A stretch of DNA of 64,000 nucleotides from contig NZ_CP108518.1 in the NCBI RefSeq assembly GCF_035989885.1, positions 4,451,501 to 4,515,500 of the forward strand. The letters run 5' to 3'. This document shows, in pieces, positions 43,129 through 51,816 of the stretch (position 1 is its first letter; each line of letters begins with the position of its first letter). The position numbers and the translations under genes were made by a program. Below the pieces are notes generated by a model. That model was not told where the DNA came from. It did no database searches and saw only the letters and a program-made list of their open reading frames with translations. The DNA comes from Streptomyces sp. NBC_01232. GTDB lineage: Bacteria; Actinomycetota; Actinomycetes; Streptomycetales; Streptomycetaceae.

Positions 43129-43393
43129 CGGCGGTCCTTGAACGTAGGAGAGCGGAGAGGCCCGTTCGGAAGCCCTGATCGTTCCCATGGCCCGCCGACT
43201 TACACGACTTCCACGGCCCCAGTTGGGGGCAGGCCTCCAGGACGGGAACCACGGGGCGGCTGAACAGACCATGTCCGGCGGTGCCGGCCCGGTGGTCCGA
43301 GGCAGGCCTCGGGCCATGCTCCTGCGGGCAGGCTCCTAACATGAGCACGTGGTTGCCAGTGACGCCCAGCAGTCCGAGGAAGGAAGGGAAGCA

Positions 43394-44179
43394 GTGTCCC
43401 GCGACGACGTCGAAACCGGCGGTGTGTCTTCCGCACCGACGGTCGGAGGATGCGAGGCAAGTGGTCCTCCCTCGGGATCGCACCGTGACAAGGCCGCCGA
43501 GGACTCCCACCCGGTTGCCGACCTGGTCGAGCGAGCGGCCGATCTGGTGGAGCCGATCAAGCCGAAGCTACGAGGCTGGCTTCACGCCGGAATGGTCCCC
43601 GCATCGCTGGCCGCGGGCATCGTCCTCATCTGCCTGGCGGGGACGCCGCACGCCACCCTGGCCTGCACCGTGTACTCCGTCACCGCCTGGATGCTGTTCG
43701 GGACGAGCGCCGTCTACCACCTGGGCACGTGGGGACCACTCGGTGAGGCCGTTCTGCGTCGCCTCGACCACGCCAACATCTTCCTGATCATCGCCGGCAC
43801 CTGTACCCCGCTTGCCGTGCTTCTTCTCCCCCCTGACCAGCGGTCCGTCCTGCTGTGGATCGTGTGGACGGGCGCTCTGGCCGGCATCGCCTTCCGTGTC
43901 CTGTGGGTCGAAGCTCCCCGCTGGCTGTACACCCCCTGCTACCTGGCCCTGGGCTGGGCACCGGTGCGTTACCTGCCCGACTTCCTGGACAGTGGTGGGA
44001 CGCCCGTACTCGCCTTGATCGTGACCGGCGGGCTTCTCTACAGTGCGGGCGCGGTTGTCTACGCCCTTCAGCGCCCCGACCCCTCGCCCCGCTGGTTCGG
44101 CTTCCACGAGGTCTTCCACGCCCTGACCGTGGCAGCCTTCACCGCGCACTACATCGCCATCTCGTTCACCGTCTACTGA
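43394..44179 (+). CDS. hemolysin III / PAQR-family membrane protein
   Basis: A 261-aa protein with a 55-residue soluble acidic N-terminus, then seven TM helices. Conserved features are SAVYHLGTWGP and RRLDHANIFLIIAGT (His/Asp cluster) and the C-terminal FHALTVAAFTAHYIA with two His. These match the metal site of TrhA/PAQR proteins. GTG at 43394 with GGAAGGGAAG upstream is preferred over a GTG at 43349. Proposed role in membrane lipid homeostasis; the haemolysin name is historical. Confidence 0.9.
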   Translation: MSRDDVETGGVSSAPTVGGCEASGPPSGSHRDKAAEDSHPVADLVERAADLVEPIKPKLRGWLHAGMVPASLAAGIVLICLAGTPHATLACTVYSVTAWMLFGTSAVYHLGTWGPLGEAVLRRLDHANIFLIIAGTCTPLAVLLLPPDQRSVLLWIVWTGALAGIAFRVLWVEAPRWLYTPCYLALGWAPVRYLPDFLDSGGTPVLALIVTGGLLYSAGAVVYALQRPDPSPRWFGFHEVFHALTVAAFTAHYIAISFTVY

Positions 44180-44246
44180 GCACGGCAATGTTCCGACCCG
44201 GGGCTGCTGTCGGCGTGGGGCGGGCGAGTTGCCGACCGGCTTCGGG

Positions 44247-44564
44247 TCAGGGTGCGAGGGGGCGGCGGAGGGAGAGGTAGTAGTTGCCGACGGCGGACAG
44301 GTAGCGGTGGTCAGCCGTTTCACCGTCGGTGGTGAGGCACCCTGCCCGGTTGCCTCTCACCAGCGCATACACACCGATTCCGGCAACGCGCCCCGTATGG
44401 GGGTGGTGCGCTGTTCGGGTGAACCAGTCAGGCAGTACGGCCTGCAGGGGCAGTAGCAGACACCCGGCGTGCGGGTGCTCGGGCAGGGTTGAGAACCGGT
44501 CGGCCCAGCGGGTCCCTCGGATACACGGACCAGCCTTCGACGAGGCAGTAGTGGACGACCGCAA
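44247..44564 (-). pseudogene. gene fragment or small hypothetical protein
   Basis: Codon bias is strong only in the last 65 codons (LPDWFTRTAHHPHTGRVAGI, YLSAVGNYYLSLRRPLAP). Upstream, the better-biased frame is a different one (VHYCLVEGWSVYPRDPLG), suggesting a frameshift in an older gene. No family recognised. Confidence 0.35.
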
Positions 44565-44657
44565 GGCCTCGGGCCGGGGCGCTCCGGGAACAGGGTCAGG
44601 GAGCAGTTCTCGTGGCGAGGCCGGATCCCACGATGTCGGAGGAGGAGAGGAGCGGCC

Positions 44658-45938
44658 ATGCCACCAACTGAGGAGCGGGACACAGACGTCCGTCGGGGGC
44701 GCGCCGACGGCGAGCGGCAGACGGAGATGGACCTGGCCGGCGCGCTCGCGGCGGCGGAAGCCGCCTCCCCGGTGGAATCACTGGACGTTGTGGCGCGGAT
44801 GCTCAAGGACCGTCTGAACGCTGCAGCGGTCTCGTTCCTGATCGTCGACTTCACCGGGTCGTCGGTGGTGCGGCTCGGCGCGGCTGACAGCGTCGAGTCC
44901 GACGAGCCCCCTGAGCGGATCGCTCTGCCCGGCACCCTCTACGGGGACGTGCTGCGCACACAGCGGCCGGCCTCGCAGCGACAGAGCGGAGGCGGCCCCG
45001 TCAGGGTCGTGGCACCCGTCACCAACCGCGGCGACGCCATCGGCATGCTCGAGCTATTCCTGCCGGATCACCCCGACGAGGACGCGATGCGGCAGATCGG
45101 CGCGACCGCGCACGCCCTGGCCTACATCGTCATCGCCAACCGGTCCTTCACCGACGTCTACCAATGGGGCCGCCGTACTCGGCCCCTGAACCTGGCCGCA
45201 GAAATTCAGCACCGGCTCCTCCCCGCCTCACTGGCATGCGAGGCGGCCCAGTTCGCGGTCGCCGGAGCACTGGAACCGGCGACGCACGTCGGCGGCGACA
45301 CCTTCGACTACGTCGTCAACCGCGACACCATGCAACTCTCCATCACCGACGCCATGGGCCACGACGTGGAAGCCGCCCTCCTCGCCACCCTGGCCGTGGG
45401 CGCCCTCCGCAGAGCCAGACGGGCCGGCGCCCAGCTCGAAGAACAGGCTCTCGAGGCCAACCAGGCAGTCATCGACAACGGCAGGCAGGGCTTCGTCACC
45501 GGGCAGCTGCTCCGCGTCAGCCTGCTCGACGGGACCACCCAGTTCATCAACGCGGGGCATCCCCGGCCGCTGCGCCTGCGACACGGAACGGTTGACGAGA
45601 TGATTCCCGAGGCGGACCTACCCTTCGGTGTCCAACCCCGTACGGCCTACCGGGTGCAGCGGCTGGACCTGCAACCAGGGGACCGGCTCGTGATGCTCAC
45701 CGACGGCATGCTCGAGCGCCGAGCTGTGCATGCCGACCTGCCCTACCTGATCGTGCGCACAGCCGATCTCCACCCCCGCGAGGCCTCCCGGGCCCTGGTC
45801 GCAGCGGTGCTGCACGCCCACGGCGGCCGCCTCCAGGACGACGCCACGGTCATGTGTCTGGACTGGCACGGCACCCATCAGGCCACGCGCAGCGCTGACG
45901 CCGGGGCGGATCTCACAGAAGCATCAGCGCCTGAATAG
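44658..45938 (+). CDS. GAF-SpoIIE PP2C phosphatase (RsbU-like)
   Basis: A 426-aa protein. A GAF-like sensor (residues about 30-175, VESLDVVARMLKDRLNAAAV) is followed by a SpoIIE phosphatase domain. Phosphatase motifs are THVGGDTFDY, ITDAMGHDVEAAL, TQFINAGHPRPL and DRLVMLTDGMLERR. Such proteins dephosphorylate anti-anti-sigma factors. A broken RsbW/SpoIIAB-type kinase gene lies at 50.1 kb, so a partner-switching module may once have been present. Confidence 0.9.
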   Translation: MPPTEERDTDVRRGRADGERQTEMDLAGALAAAEAASPVESLDVVARMLKDRLNAAAVSFLIVDFTGSSVVRLGAADSVESDEPPERIALPGTLYGDVLRTQRPASQRQSGGGPVRVVAPVTNRGDAIGMLELFLPDHPDEDAMRQIGATAHALAYIVIANRSFTDVYQWGRRTRPLNLAAEIQHRLLPASLACEAAQFAVAGALEPATHVGGDTFDYVVNRDTMQLSITDAMGHDVEAALLATLAVGALRRARRAGAQLEEQALEANQAVIDNGRQGFVTGQLLRVSLLDGTTQFINAGHPRPLRLRHGTVDEMIPEADLPFGVQPRTAYRVQRLDLQPGDRLVMLTDGMLERRAVHADLPYLIVRTADLHPREASRALVAAVLHAHGGRLQDDATVMCLDWHGTHQATRSADAGADLTEASAPE

Positions 45939-46058
45939 CACTCCGTCCACAACCCAGCTTGCAGCCACGGTCCGACGATGACGGACCGAAGCGGGGTGGT
46001 TGCGCGAACGTCGCCCGCTGAGCGCGGCGGCATGCCGATGCCTGCGGGCACCTTCGCC

Positions 46059-46397
46059 TCAGGCCGAGGGCGGCTGTGCGGATGATTCGGCGGCGCGGCG
46101 GTATTCGGCGTTGATGCGCTGGGCTTCCTCGAGCTGGTCTTCGAGGATGATGATGCGGCAGGCGGCCTCGATCGGGGTGCCCTGGTCGACGAGTTCGCGG
46201 GCGCGGGCGGCGATGCGCAGCTGGTAGCGGGAGTAACGGCGGTGGCCGCCCTCGGAGCGGAGTGGGGTGATGAGGCGGGCTTCGCCGATGGCGCGGAGGA
46301 AGCCCTGGGTGGTGCCGAGCATGGCGGCGGCCCGGCCCATGGTGTAGGCGGGGTAATCGTCGTCGTCGAGACGGCCGAACGAGTCGTCTGCTGTCAT
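46059..46397 (-). CDS. MerR-type HTH regulator, copy 1
   Basis: A 112-aa regulator starting [20 protein letters not shown]. w[23 protein letters not shown] and [20 protein letters not shown], then a short coiled coil ([20 protein letters not shown]). No effector domain. It is about 90% identical to the copy at 48745-49083. ATG after GAGAGGTTCA. It is preceded by a strong hairpin and a very long repeat-rich leader that is duplicated too. Confidence 0.88.
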   Translation of the reverse strand: MTADDSFGRLDDDDYPAYTMGRAAAMLGTTQGFLRAIGEARLITPLRSEGGHRRYSRYQLRIAARARELVDQGTPIEAACRIIILEDQLEEAQRINAEYRRAAESSAQPPSA

Positions 46398-46423
46398 TGA
46401 ACCTCTCTCATGGAACGCGTGGA

Positions 46424-47130
46424 GGGGCCCTGGTGCCGTACGGCACCAGGGCCCCGAAGGAACTACTACACCATCTGTCGGCCCTGATACTGCGCCGACC
46501 CTGTGTTTCCGCCGACCCGGCCGACACGCTGCCGGGAATGCGGGGATCGCGGTTGCTTGACCGGAGACCACCTCACTATCGATGTCCTGCGGTACCCGGG
46601 CTCAGACTTCCGCCCGGGCGATCCTGATGGTGCTCGGCTCCTCCGTTCTTCCCTCGGTGATCAACTGATTACTGCTTGCACTGCTCATACCGCGGTACTG
46701 CTGGTGGCCTGACCCAGCGCCACTCTCCGGCAGCCAGCCCCGTCGCCCATCCTGCGTCTGCTCTGGCTTAGAACCCCACTGCCGAACTTCCCGGTGCGCG
46801 CGCCCGCAGCCGACGCCTTCACCGAGGTGCTGCTCACTTACTTCACTGCTGGGTACTGCGAACTGCACTTACTTCGGGTACTGCTACTGCGTTAACTGCG
46901 GTACTTCTCTCGGCGGCCCCTGATCACTGCGGGCCCCCCGGTCCGGTCGTCAGTCCCGTCGCCGTCCTGCAACAACCCTGGCTTCGGAACTCCACCACCG
47001 CACCGTCCTGCGAACTGCAACTGCGGGTACTGCTGCCCGGCAGTTCGTCTCTGCCAGGCCCTGCTGTCTCTCTGGGTTACGAGAGAAACCATAGCCAGGC
47101 CACCGCCCAATGTCTACTCCAGCCGTCATA
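46424..47130 (-). ncRNA. long repeat-rich leader / candidate ncRNA upstream of merR copy 1
   Basis: About 700 nt without a credible gene, matching 49133-49840 over most of its length. Minus-strand features in order: a promoter-like TAGACA/TATGGT pair near 47085-47115; two clusters of GCAGTA/GCAGTT/GAAGTA repeats (46850-46900 and 46660-46700); and a 14-bp perfect hairpin GGGGCCCTGGTGCC-GTAC-GGCACCAGGGCCCC (46424-46455) 27 nt before the merR ATG. The hairpin could terminate or attenuate transcription. Confidence 0.5.
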
Positions 47131-47420
47131 GATTTTTGGATGGCGGGCGAGGAGGTAATCGAACTCGAACGCACGGCCGATGCCGGGTCTGCAGATGCGC
47201 AGCACAAGGAGCGGCTGGGGGAGGCAGTGCTGCCCCGGGCGGAGGGCAAGGTCGTGATGGGCCCTTTACGCCGGCTTCCGGCACGGCCCTACTGCTGGTC
47301 GCCGCCGTATGCGGGCTGCCAGAACGGCAGGTGCCAGGGCGGCAGGGCCCCCGGGCCTGGGGGCGCTCGGGGCAATCCCCGAGACGGCTGTCCACCCCGC
47401 ACCGGTGTCCTGGAGGTTGG

Positions 47421-47805
47421 AAGAATCGTTTTGACGAACGTGACGGATGATCATGGGGCGAACTCCAGCCGCGGCGCACGGACCGACGGTGGCAGCCGCA
47501 GAGCGGTTGGCTGTCTTCCGGAACACGCGCGCCGAAGGCCTTCCCGTAGCCCGGCACGCGCCCGTGACCAGATCCCCGGAGAAGCCGCGAACCAGGGCGC
47601 ACTCCTCTACACGCAGCTCGTTGAGGAACGGGCTGTCCGCGGCGCCACCGTCCCCCGCCGCTCCGACCCGCTGTGGCAGCATGTGGCCTCTCCCCAACAC
47701 CTCGGGTGCGAGACGGAGAGCACCTGGCGCCAGCTCCACCCGGCGGGGGAGCGCCGCCCTGTGGAAGGCACGGCCGAGTCGGTTCATCCGGAGGCTCTCA
47801 CGTGA
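47421..47805 (+). CDS. doubtful ORF or gene remnant
   Basis: A plus-strand frame with moderate codon bias near its end (GALLYTQLVEERAVRGATVP, PLWQHVASPQHLG). Its stop overlaps the next GTG start (GTGA), which suggests a coupled pair. No clear start or family. It may be a degraded gene. Confidence 0.3.
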
Positions 47806-48017
47806 TCCACGCTTCTCTGGTGTGCCGGGGCTGCTCCGGCACCCTCTACGCCGTCTCTACCATCTGCGCCCCTGCCGCACGGTTGCCCACCTGGGAAGTC
47901 GACCATGACCACACCCCGACCTCATGTCCCCTGAGCCCTCTCCTGCCGCTGCAAGGGGTGGCCGCTCACGTCTACGAGCTCCCCGAGGCCCCCCGCGTCC
48001 TGTCCGAGCCGGCCTGA
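47802..48017 (+). CDS. small CxxC protein, 71 aa
   Basis: IHASLVCRGCSGTLYAVSTI contains a CxxC pair and a third Cys follows at residue 23; no fourth is placed to complete a zinc site. GTG start overlaps the preceding frame. It ends before a strong hairpin (48142-48179). No family recognised. Confidence 0.4.
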   Translation: MIHASLVCRGCSGTLYAVSTICAPAARLPTWEVDHDHTPTSCPLSPLLPLQGVAAHVYELPEAPRVLSEPA

Positions 48018-48141
48018 CACGATCCCGGCTCGTCGCCACCGCGCTCCGGCACGCCGGCACGGTCACCTCCATGAGCTCCGCGCGAACCGCCTCGACATCC
48101 AGGTCATCGTCGAAGACCCACGTCGCCCCGGCCTGGACGCA

Positions 48142-48179
48142 GATCAGGGCCGCGCAGCAACAACTGCGCGGCCCTGATC
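48142..48179. terminator. 16-bp perfect hairpin terminator
   Basis: GATCAGGGCCGCGCAG / CTGCGCGGCCCTGATC with a 6-nt loop. It lies between the small CxxC gene (plus) and csp copy 2 (minus), so it can serve both. Confidence 0.8.
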
Positions 48180-48290
48180 CGGTACGCCTCGGATCCCGCC
48201 GACATCGCAGGCGTCCGCTGTTCGGGTCGAGCGGTGCGGGCTACAAGGGCAGTCTTACGTGCCGGTCTCGGTGCCCGCGCGTGGTGAACG

Positions 48291-48494
48291 TCAGGCCGGG
48301 GTGATGTTCTCGGCCTGGGGGCCCTTCTGGCCCTGGGTGACGTCGAACGTCACGGCCTGGCCCTCCTGGAGCTCGCGGAAGCCCGAGGAGTTGATCGCGG
48401 AGTAGTGGGCGAAGACGTCCGGGCCGCCGCCGTCCTGGGCGATGAAGCCGAAGCCCTTCTCCGCGTTGAACCACTTCACAGTTCCCGTAGCCAT
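48291..48494 (-). CDS. cold-shock domain protein, copy 2
   Basis: A 67-aa CspA-family protein ([36 protein letters not shown]). Both RNA-binding motifs are intact. Unlike copies 1 and 3, its upstream region lacks the conserved long leader. It follows merR copy 2 on the same strand after two hairpins. Confidence 0.96.
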   Translation of the reverse strand: MATGTVKWFNAEKGFGFIAQDGGGPDVFAHYSAINSSGFRELQEGQAVTFDVTQGQKGPQAENITPA

Positions 48495-48584
48495 GTCTCG
48501 TGCCTTCCAGTCGATGAATGCCTCCCACGACGTGCGGAAGGCGGAGGTGATCGCCCTGGTTCCTGCGGCACAGCACAGCAAAAC

Positions 48585-48605
48585 GCCCACGCCGAAAGCG
48601 TGGGC
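48585..48605 (-). terminator. hairpin upstream of csp copy 2
   Basis: An 8-bp stem GCCCACGC / GCGTGGGC with a 5-nt loop, in the 250-bp gap between merR copy 2 and csp copy 2. Confidence 0.5.
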
Positions 48606-48707
48606 AAAGGGAACTTCCGAACCACGACAGCTGACGCAGACGGTACACGCCGACAACGGGCTGTTACCAGAGGGAAATGAGCGCGCGTCGTGCCCCGACA
48701 TGCACGG

Positions 48708-48743
48708 GTGGGCGTGCCCGCCGAGACCGGCGGGCACGCCCAC
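48708..48743 (-). terminator. terminator of merR copy 2
   Basis: A 15-bp perfect stem GTGGGCGTGCCCGCC / GGCGGGCACGCCCAC with a 6-nt loop directly after the stop. Confidence 0.8.
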
Positions 48744-48744
48744 C

Positions 48745-49083
48745 TCAGGCCGCTGTCCGTGGATGCACCTCGGCCGCTGCGCGACGGTACTCGGCGTTGA
48801 CGCGCTGCGCTTCTTCGAGCCGGACTTCGAGCATCACGATCCGGCAGGCCGCCTCGATGGGGGTGCCGTGGTCGACGAGTTCGCGGGCGCGGGCGGCGAT
48901 CCGCAGCTGAGATCGGGAGTAGCGGCGGTGGCCGCCGGCGGAGCGGAGTGGGGTGATGAGGCGGGCTTCGCCGATGGCGCGGAGGAAGCCCTGGGTGGTG
49001 CCGAGCATCTCGGCGGCCCGGCCCATCGTGTAGGCGGGGTAGCCGTCGTCGTCGAGACGGCCGAACGAATCGTCTGCTGTCAT
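48745..49083 (-). CDS. MerR-type HTH regulator, copy 2
   Basis: 112 aa, [20 protein letters not shown], nearly identical to copy 1 through the wHTH and divergent only in the coiled-coil tail ([20 protein letters not shown]). Its leader is also duplicated. A recent tandem duplication with separate downstream contexts (csp here, intergenic for copy 1). Confidence 0.88.
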   Translation of the reverse strand: MTADDSFGRLDDDGYPAYTMGRAAEMLGTTQGFLRAIGEARLITPLRSAGGHRRYSRSQLRIAARARELVDHGTPIEAACRIVMLEVRLEEAQRVNAEYRRAAAEVHPRTAA

Positions 49084-49132
49084 CGCACCTCACTGCGAAA
49101 CAGGTAGAGGGAAAGGGGGCGCAACGCGGGGA

Positions 49133-49840
49133 GGGGCCCTGGCGCGTACGGCACCAGGGCCCCGAAGGAACTGCTACACCATCTGCCGGCCCTAGTCCTG
49201 CGCCGGCCTACTGTTTCCGCCGACCCGTCCGAACGGGGACAGGCTGTGCGGGGATCGCGGTTGCTCGACCGGAGACCACCTCACTATCGATGTCCTGCGG
49301 TACCCGGACTCACGACTTCCGCCCGGGCGATCCTGATGGCGCCTCAACTCCTCCGTTCTTCCCTCGGTGATCAACTGCTACCAAACGGGAGATACTGCGA
49401 ACTGCGGGTTACTGCGCTTACTGCTGTACTGCGGGAACTGCACTCACTGCGGTACTGCTGGTGGCCTGACCCAGCGCCACTCTCCGGCAGCCAGCCCCGT
49501 CGCCCATCCTGCGTCTGCTCTGGCTTAGAACCCCACTGCCGAACTTCCCGGTGCGCGCGCCCGCAGCCGACGCCTTCACCGAGGTGCTGCTCACTTACTT
49601 CACTGCTGGTACTGCTCTCGGCGGCTCCTGATGACTGCGGGCCACCCGGTGCGGTCGTCAGCCCGTCGCCGTCCTGCAACAACCCTGGCTTCGGCACTCC
49701 ACCACCGCACCGTCCTGCGCACTGCACCTGCGGGTACTGCTGCCCGGCAGTTCGTCTCTGCCGGGCCCTGCTGTCTTTCTGGGCTACGAGAGAAACCATA
49801 ACCACGCCACCGCGCAATGTCTACTCCGGCCGTCATAGAT
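49133..49840 (-). ncRNA. duplicated repeat-rich leader upstream of merR copy 2
   Basis: The same organisation as 46424-47130. The promoter-proximal end (gtctactccggccgtcatagat), the middle non-repetitive part and the hairpin GGGGCCCTGG / CCAGGGCCCC (49133-49163) are conserved. The GCAGT-type repeats differ in number: the cluster at 49375-49455 is expanded and that at 49600-49615 is contracted relative to copy 1. Frames spanning it are broken between the two copies, so it is probably not translated. Confidence 0.5.
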
Positions 49841-50098
49841 TTTCGTGCCCGCAGAGGAGAGCTAGACCTTCGCGGTCGGTCCAGGATGCGCAGAGAGGTT
49901 TGCACAGCAGGTCAGGGGCTCGGGAGCTTCGCAGCCGAGCGCGTGGGGTCCCCCACGTCTCGTCGACTGGCATCGCGCTTCGACTGCTCTTCGATCCCTT
50001 CTCGGAGACCTGAGTCGGGTTGGCGTGCAGTGGGGTGGGGCTCAGGGGGCAGGTAGGCAAGGGCCGGACGTGGACGATGCAGAGACCAGGGTGACCTG

Positions 50099-50490
50099 AT
50101 GAACACGATGGCCGAGAGCGTCACAACCGTGCTGTCCACGGTGGCTGTTGCAGATGCACGCGATGCCGCGCGAGCCTTCCTCGACCGTCTTCGTCATCCG
50201 GCGATGGCCGCAGAAGCGCAGACACCGTGGTCTTGGTCGTGTCCGAGCTCGCCACGAACGCCGTGCGCCACGGCGGGGGCACCTGCACCTTGGAACTGAC
50301 GGCCCACGCGGAGAGCGTCGAGGTGGACGTTCACGACTCCAGCCTGCACGCGCCGCGTATGCGCACCCCTGACCTGTACGGCGGCACCGGTGGATTCGGC
50401 TGGCCCATGGTCAACCGCCTCGCCCGAGCGACCGCTGTCACCCGTCGGGCCTCCGGTGGGAAGACGGTGAGTGCTCTTCTCGACCGGTAG
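50099..50490 (+). pseudogene. frameshifted RsbW/SpoIIAB-type ATP-binding protein
   Basis: The N-terminal frame from ATG 50099 (MNTMAESVTTVLSTVAVADA ... HPAMAAEA) breaks at about 50212-50218. The family continues in another frame as DTVVLVVSELATNAVRHGGG (N box), GGTGGFGWPMVNRLA (G box) and GKTVSALLDR, ending at 50490. A single-base indel in gcagaagcgcagac is enough to explain it. It would be an anti-sigma kinase of about 130 aa. Not functional as read unless programmed frameshifting occurs. Confidence 0.8.
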
Positions 50491-50538
50491 TCCTCCCGGT
50501 CGAGAGAACGGGACGACCGGTGCATAAAATCGGCTCCC

Positions 50539-50898
50539 ATGTCGAAGCCTGACGAGCTGCTCGTTGACGTTGCCACCCTGGTGGAGTTCGGGCAGAGCAA
50601 TCAGATGTCCCTGACCGTTGTCACCGGTGGCGCTGTCATCACCGGTCGGCTGGCACCCGAAGCCGTGTGGAGGCAGCGGGTGTCGGAGGTCCTGACGGAT
50701 TCCCCCCGCCTGGGCGAGTTCGCCGCCATCTTCACCGCCACGACACCCCACGAGGGACCGCCCACTCACCTGCACTTCCATGTAGCCCGCATCCTTCAGG
50801 GCACGGTCGGGATCCCGGAGACGGGTGGGATGTATCGCGTCTCGATCGCGGATGTCAGCGCATGGACCATGGGCGACTTCAGCTACTCCGACCACTGA
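50539..50898 (+). CDS. GvpU-like protein, copy 2
   Basis: 119 aa, MSKPDELLVDVATLVEFGQS; shares GGAVITGRLAPEAVWRQRVS, HLHFHVARILQG, IPETGGMYRV and FSYSD with copy 1 at 5577-5948. About 70% identical by eye. It is a stand-alone gene with its own terminator. No gas-vesicle structural genes are near either copy. Confidence is high that it is a gene and moderate for the family name. Confidence 0.72.
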   Translation: MSKPDELLVDVATLVEFGQSNQMSLTVVTGGAVITGRLAPEAVWRQRVSEVLTDSPRLGEFAAIFTATTPHEGPPTHLHFHVARILQGTVGIPETGGMYRVSIADVSAWTMGDFSYSDH

Positions 50899-50930
50899 CC
50901 CGACATCGCGTGGAAACCCCTGGGTACGCG

Positions 50931-50966
50931 GGAGGGCCCGACCGGCGTGTGCCGGTCGGGCCCTCC
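50931..50966. terminator. 16-bp perfect hairpin terminator
   Basis: GGAGGGCCCGACCGGC / GCCGGTCGGGCCCTCC with a GTGT loop, between convergent GvpU-like and SCO5918-like genes. Confidence 0.85.
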
Positions 50967-51002
50967 TTGCTGTTCGGTGTCGGCTCGCGCCGGTCCTGTC
51001 CG

Positions 51003-51314
51003 TCAGACGGTCACCGGGATGCCGAGCATCGCGGAAGCCTGCTGGAGCGGGCTGAGGACGCGCGTGGGCACGGTGGCCCGGGGGAGGCCGCGGCAGGTGA
51101 ACCCGAGCTGGGTCATGGCCCGGAGGACTTCACCGGCGCTGAAGTCGCGGCGGTCCTGGCGCGTGATGACCTGACCGACCTGCTTGACGGGGTAGGTACG
51201 GCGCCCGATGATCACGGACTCGCCGACGACCTGTTCGGGCTTGATGCCCTTCATCGACTCCAGGACACCGCTCTTGGTCAGGTCGAACGGGAAACGGGCG
51301 ATGACACAGCGCAT
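51003..51314 (-). CDS. SCO5918-family protein
   Basis: A 103-aa protein (MRCVIARFPFDLTKSGVLES, GESVIIGRRTYPVKQVGQVI, RQDRRDFSAGEVLRAMTQLG). I recognise the family by its S. coelicolor name; function unknown. In S. coelicolor it lies by a DEAD-box helicase and csp gene as it does here, so a role in cold-shock RNA metabolism is inferred from context. Confidence 0.82.
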   Translation of the reverse strand: MRCVIARFPFDLTKSGVLESMKGIKPEQVVGESVIIGRRTYPVKQVGQVITRQDRRDFSAGEVLRAMTQLGFTCRGLPRATVPTRVLSPLQQASAMLGIPVTV

Positions 51315-51365
51315 GTTGCCTCACAGGAAGAAGAAAGGGGGACGGTCGTGCCGTGGTGAGGCGGT

Positions 51366-51770
51366 TCAGCGTGCAAGGGCGAGGACGCCCAGGGCACTGC
51401 CTTGTTCGTCGACGACCGGCAGGGCATCGAGCCGGCGGTAGCGCATCGCGTGCTCGGCTTCGGCCATCGTGGTCAAGGGCGAGGTGACCGGCCCGCGGTC
51501 TCCCAGGAGGTCGCGGAGACGGACCTGGTCCGTGTACGCCGCGCTGTCGCGGACGGTGGCGAGCCTGGCCTGGGTGACCAGCCCGGTGCACAGGCCGTCC
51601 TCGTCGCAGACGAGCAGATGACCCGCGCGGGCACTGGCCATGACGGCCAGGGCCACCTCGACCGTCATGTCGTCACAGACCTGTGGACCGGCCGCCTCCA
51701 TCGCGTCATCCACCGTCCGGTGCACAGGGTTGGCGTTCGCCGAGCGGGGCTGCATCTGGACCAGCGTCAA
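51366..51770 (-). CDS. tandem CBS-domain protein, probable TTG start
   Basis: A 134-aa protein with two CBS motifs (VEVALAVMASARAGHLLVCD, EAEHAMRYRRLDALPVVDEQ). AGGAGG lies 6 nt before a TTG at 51770; the first ATG is five codons further and too far from it, so TTG is the likely start. CBS pairs bind adenylates. It sits between the SCO5918-like and helicase genes on the same strand. Confidence 0.85.
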   Translation of the reverse strand: MTLVQMQPRSANANPVHRTVDDAMEAAGPQVCDDMTVEVALAVMASARAGHLLVCDEDGLCTGLVTQARLATVRDSAAYTDQVRLRDLLGDRGPVTSPLTTMAEAEHAMRYRRLDALPVVDEQGSALGVLALAR

Positions 51771-51816
51771 AACGTGCCTCCTACAGAGATGGGTCAGTTT
51801 CCTGATCACGTGGTTC

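Noticed and set aside
46602..47110. Short minus-strand ORFs in the merR leader (e.g. VSLVTQRDSRAWQRRTAGQQ).
   Set aside because: The same frames are shifted by indels in the duplicated copy, so coding is unlikely.
47149..47245. Possible degenerate tRNA on the minus strand (gcgttcgagttcgattacctcctcg).
   Set aside because: It has a T-loop-like TTCGA, but the T-stem does not pair and no acceptor or anticodon stem could be built. At best a relic.
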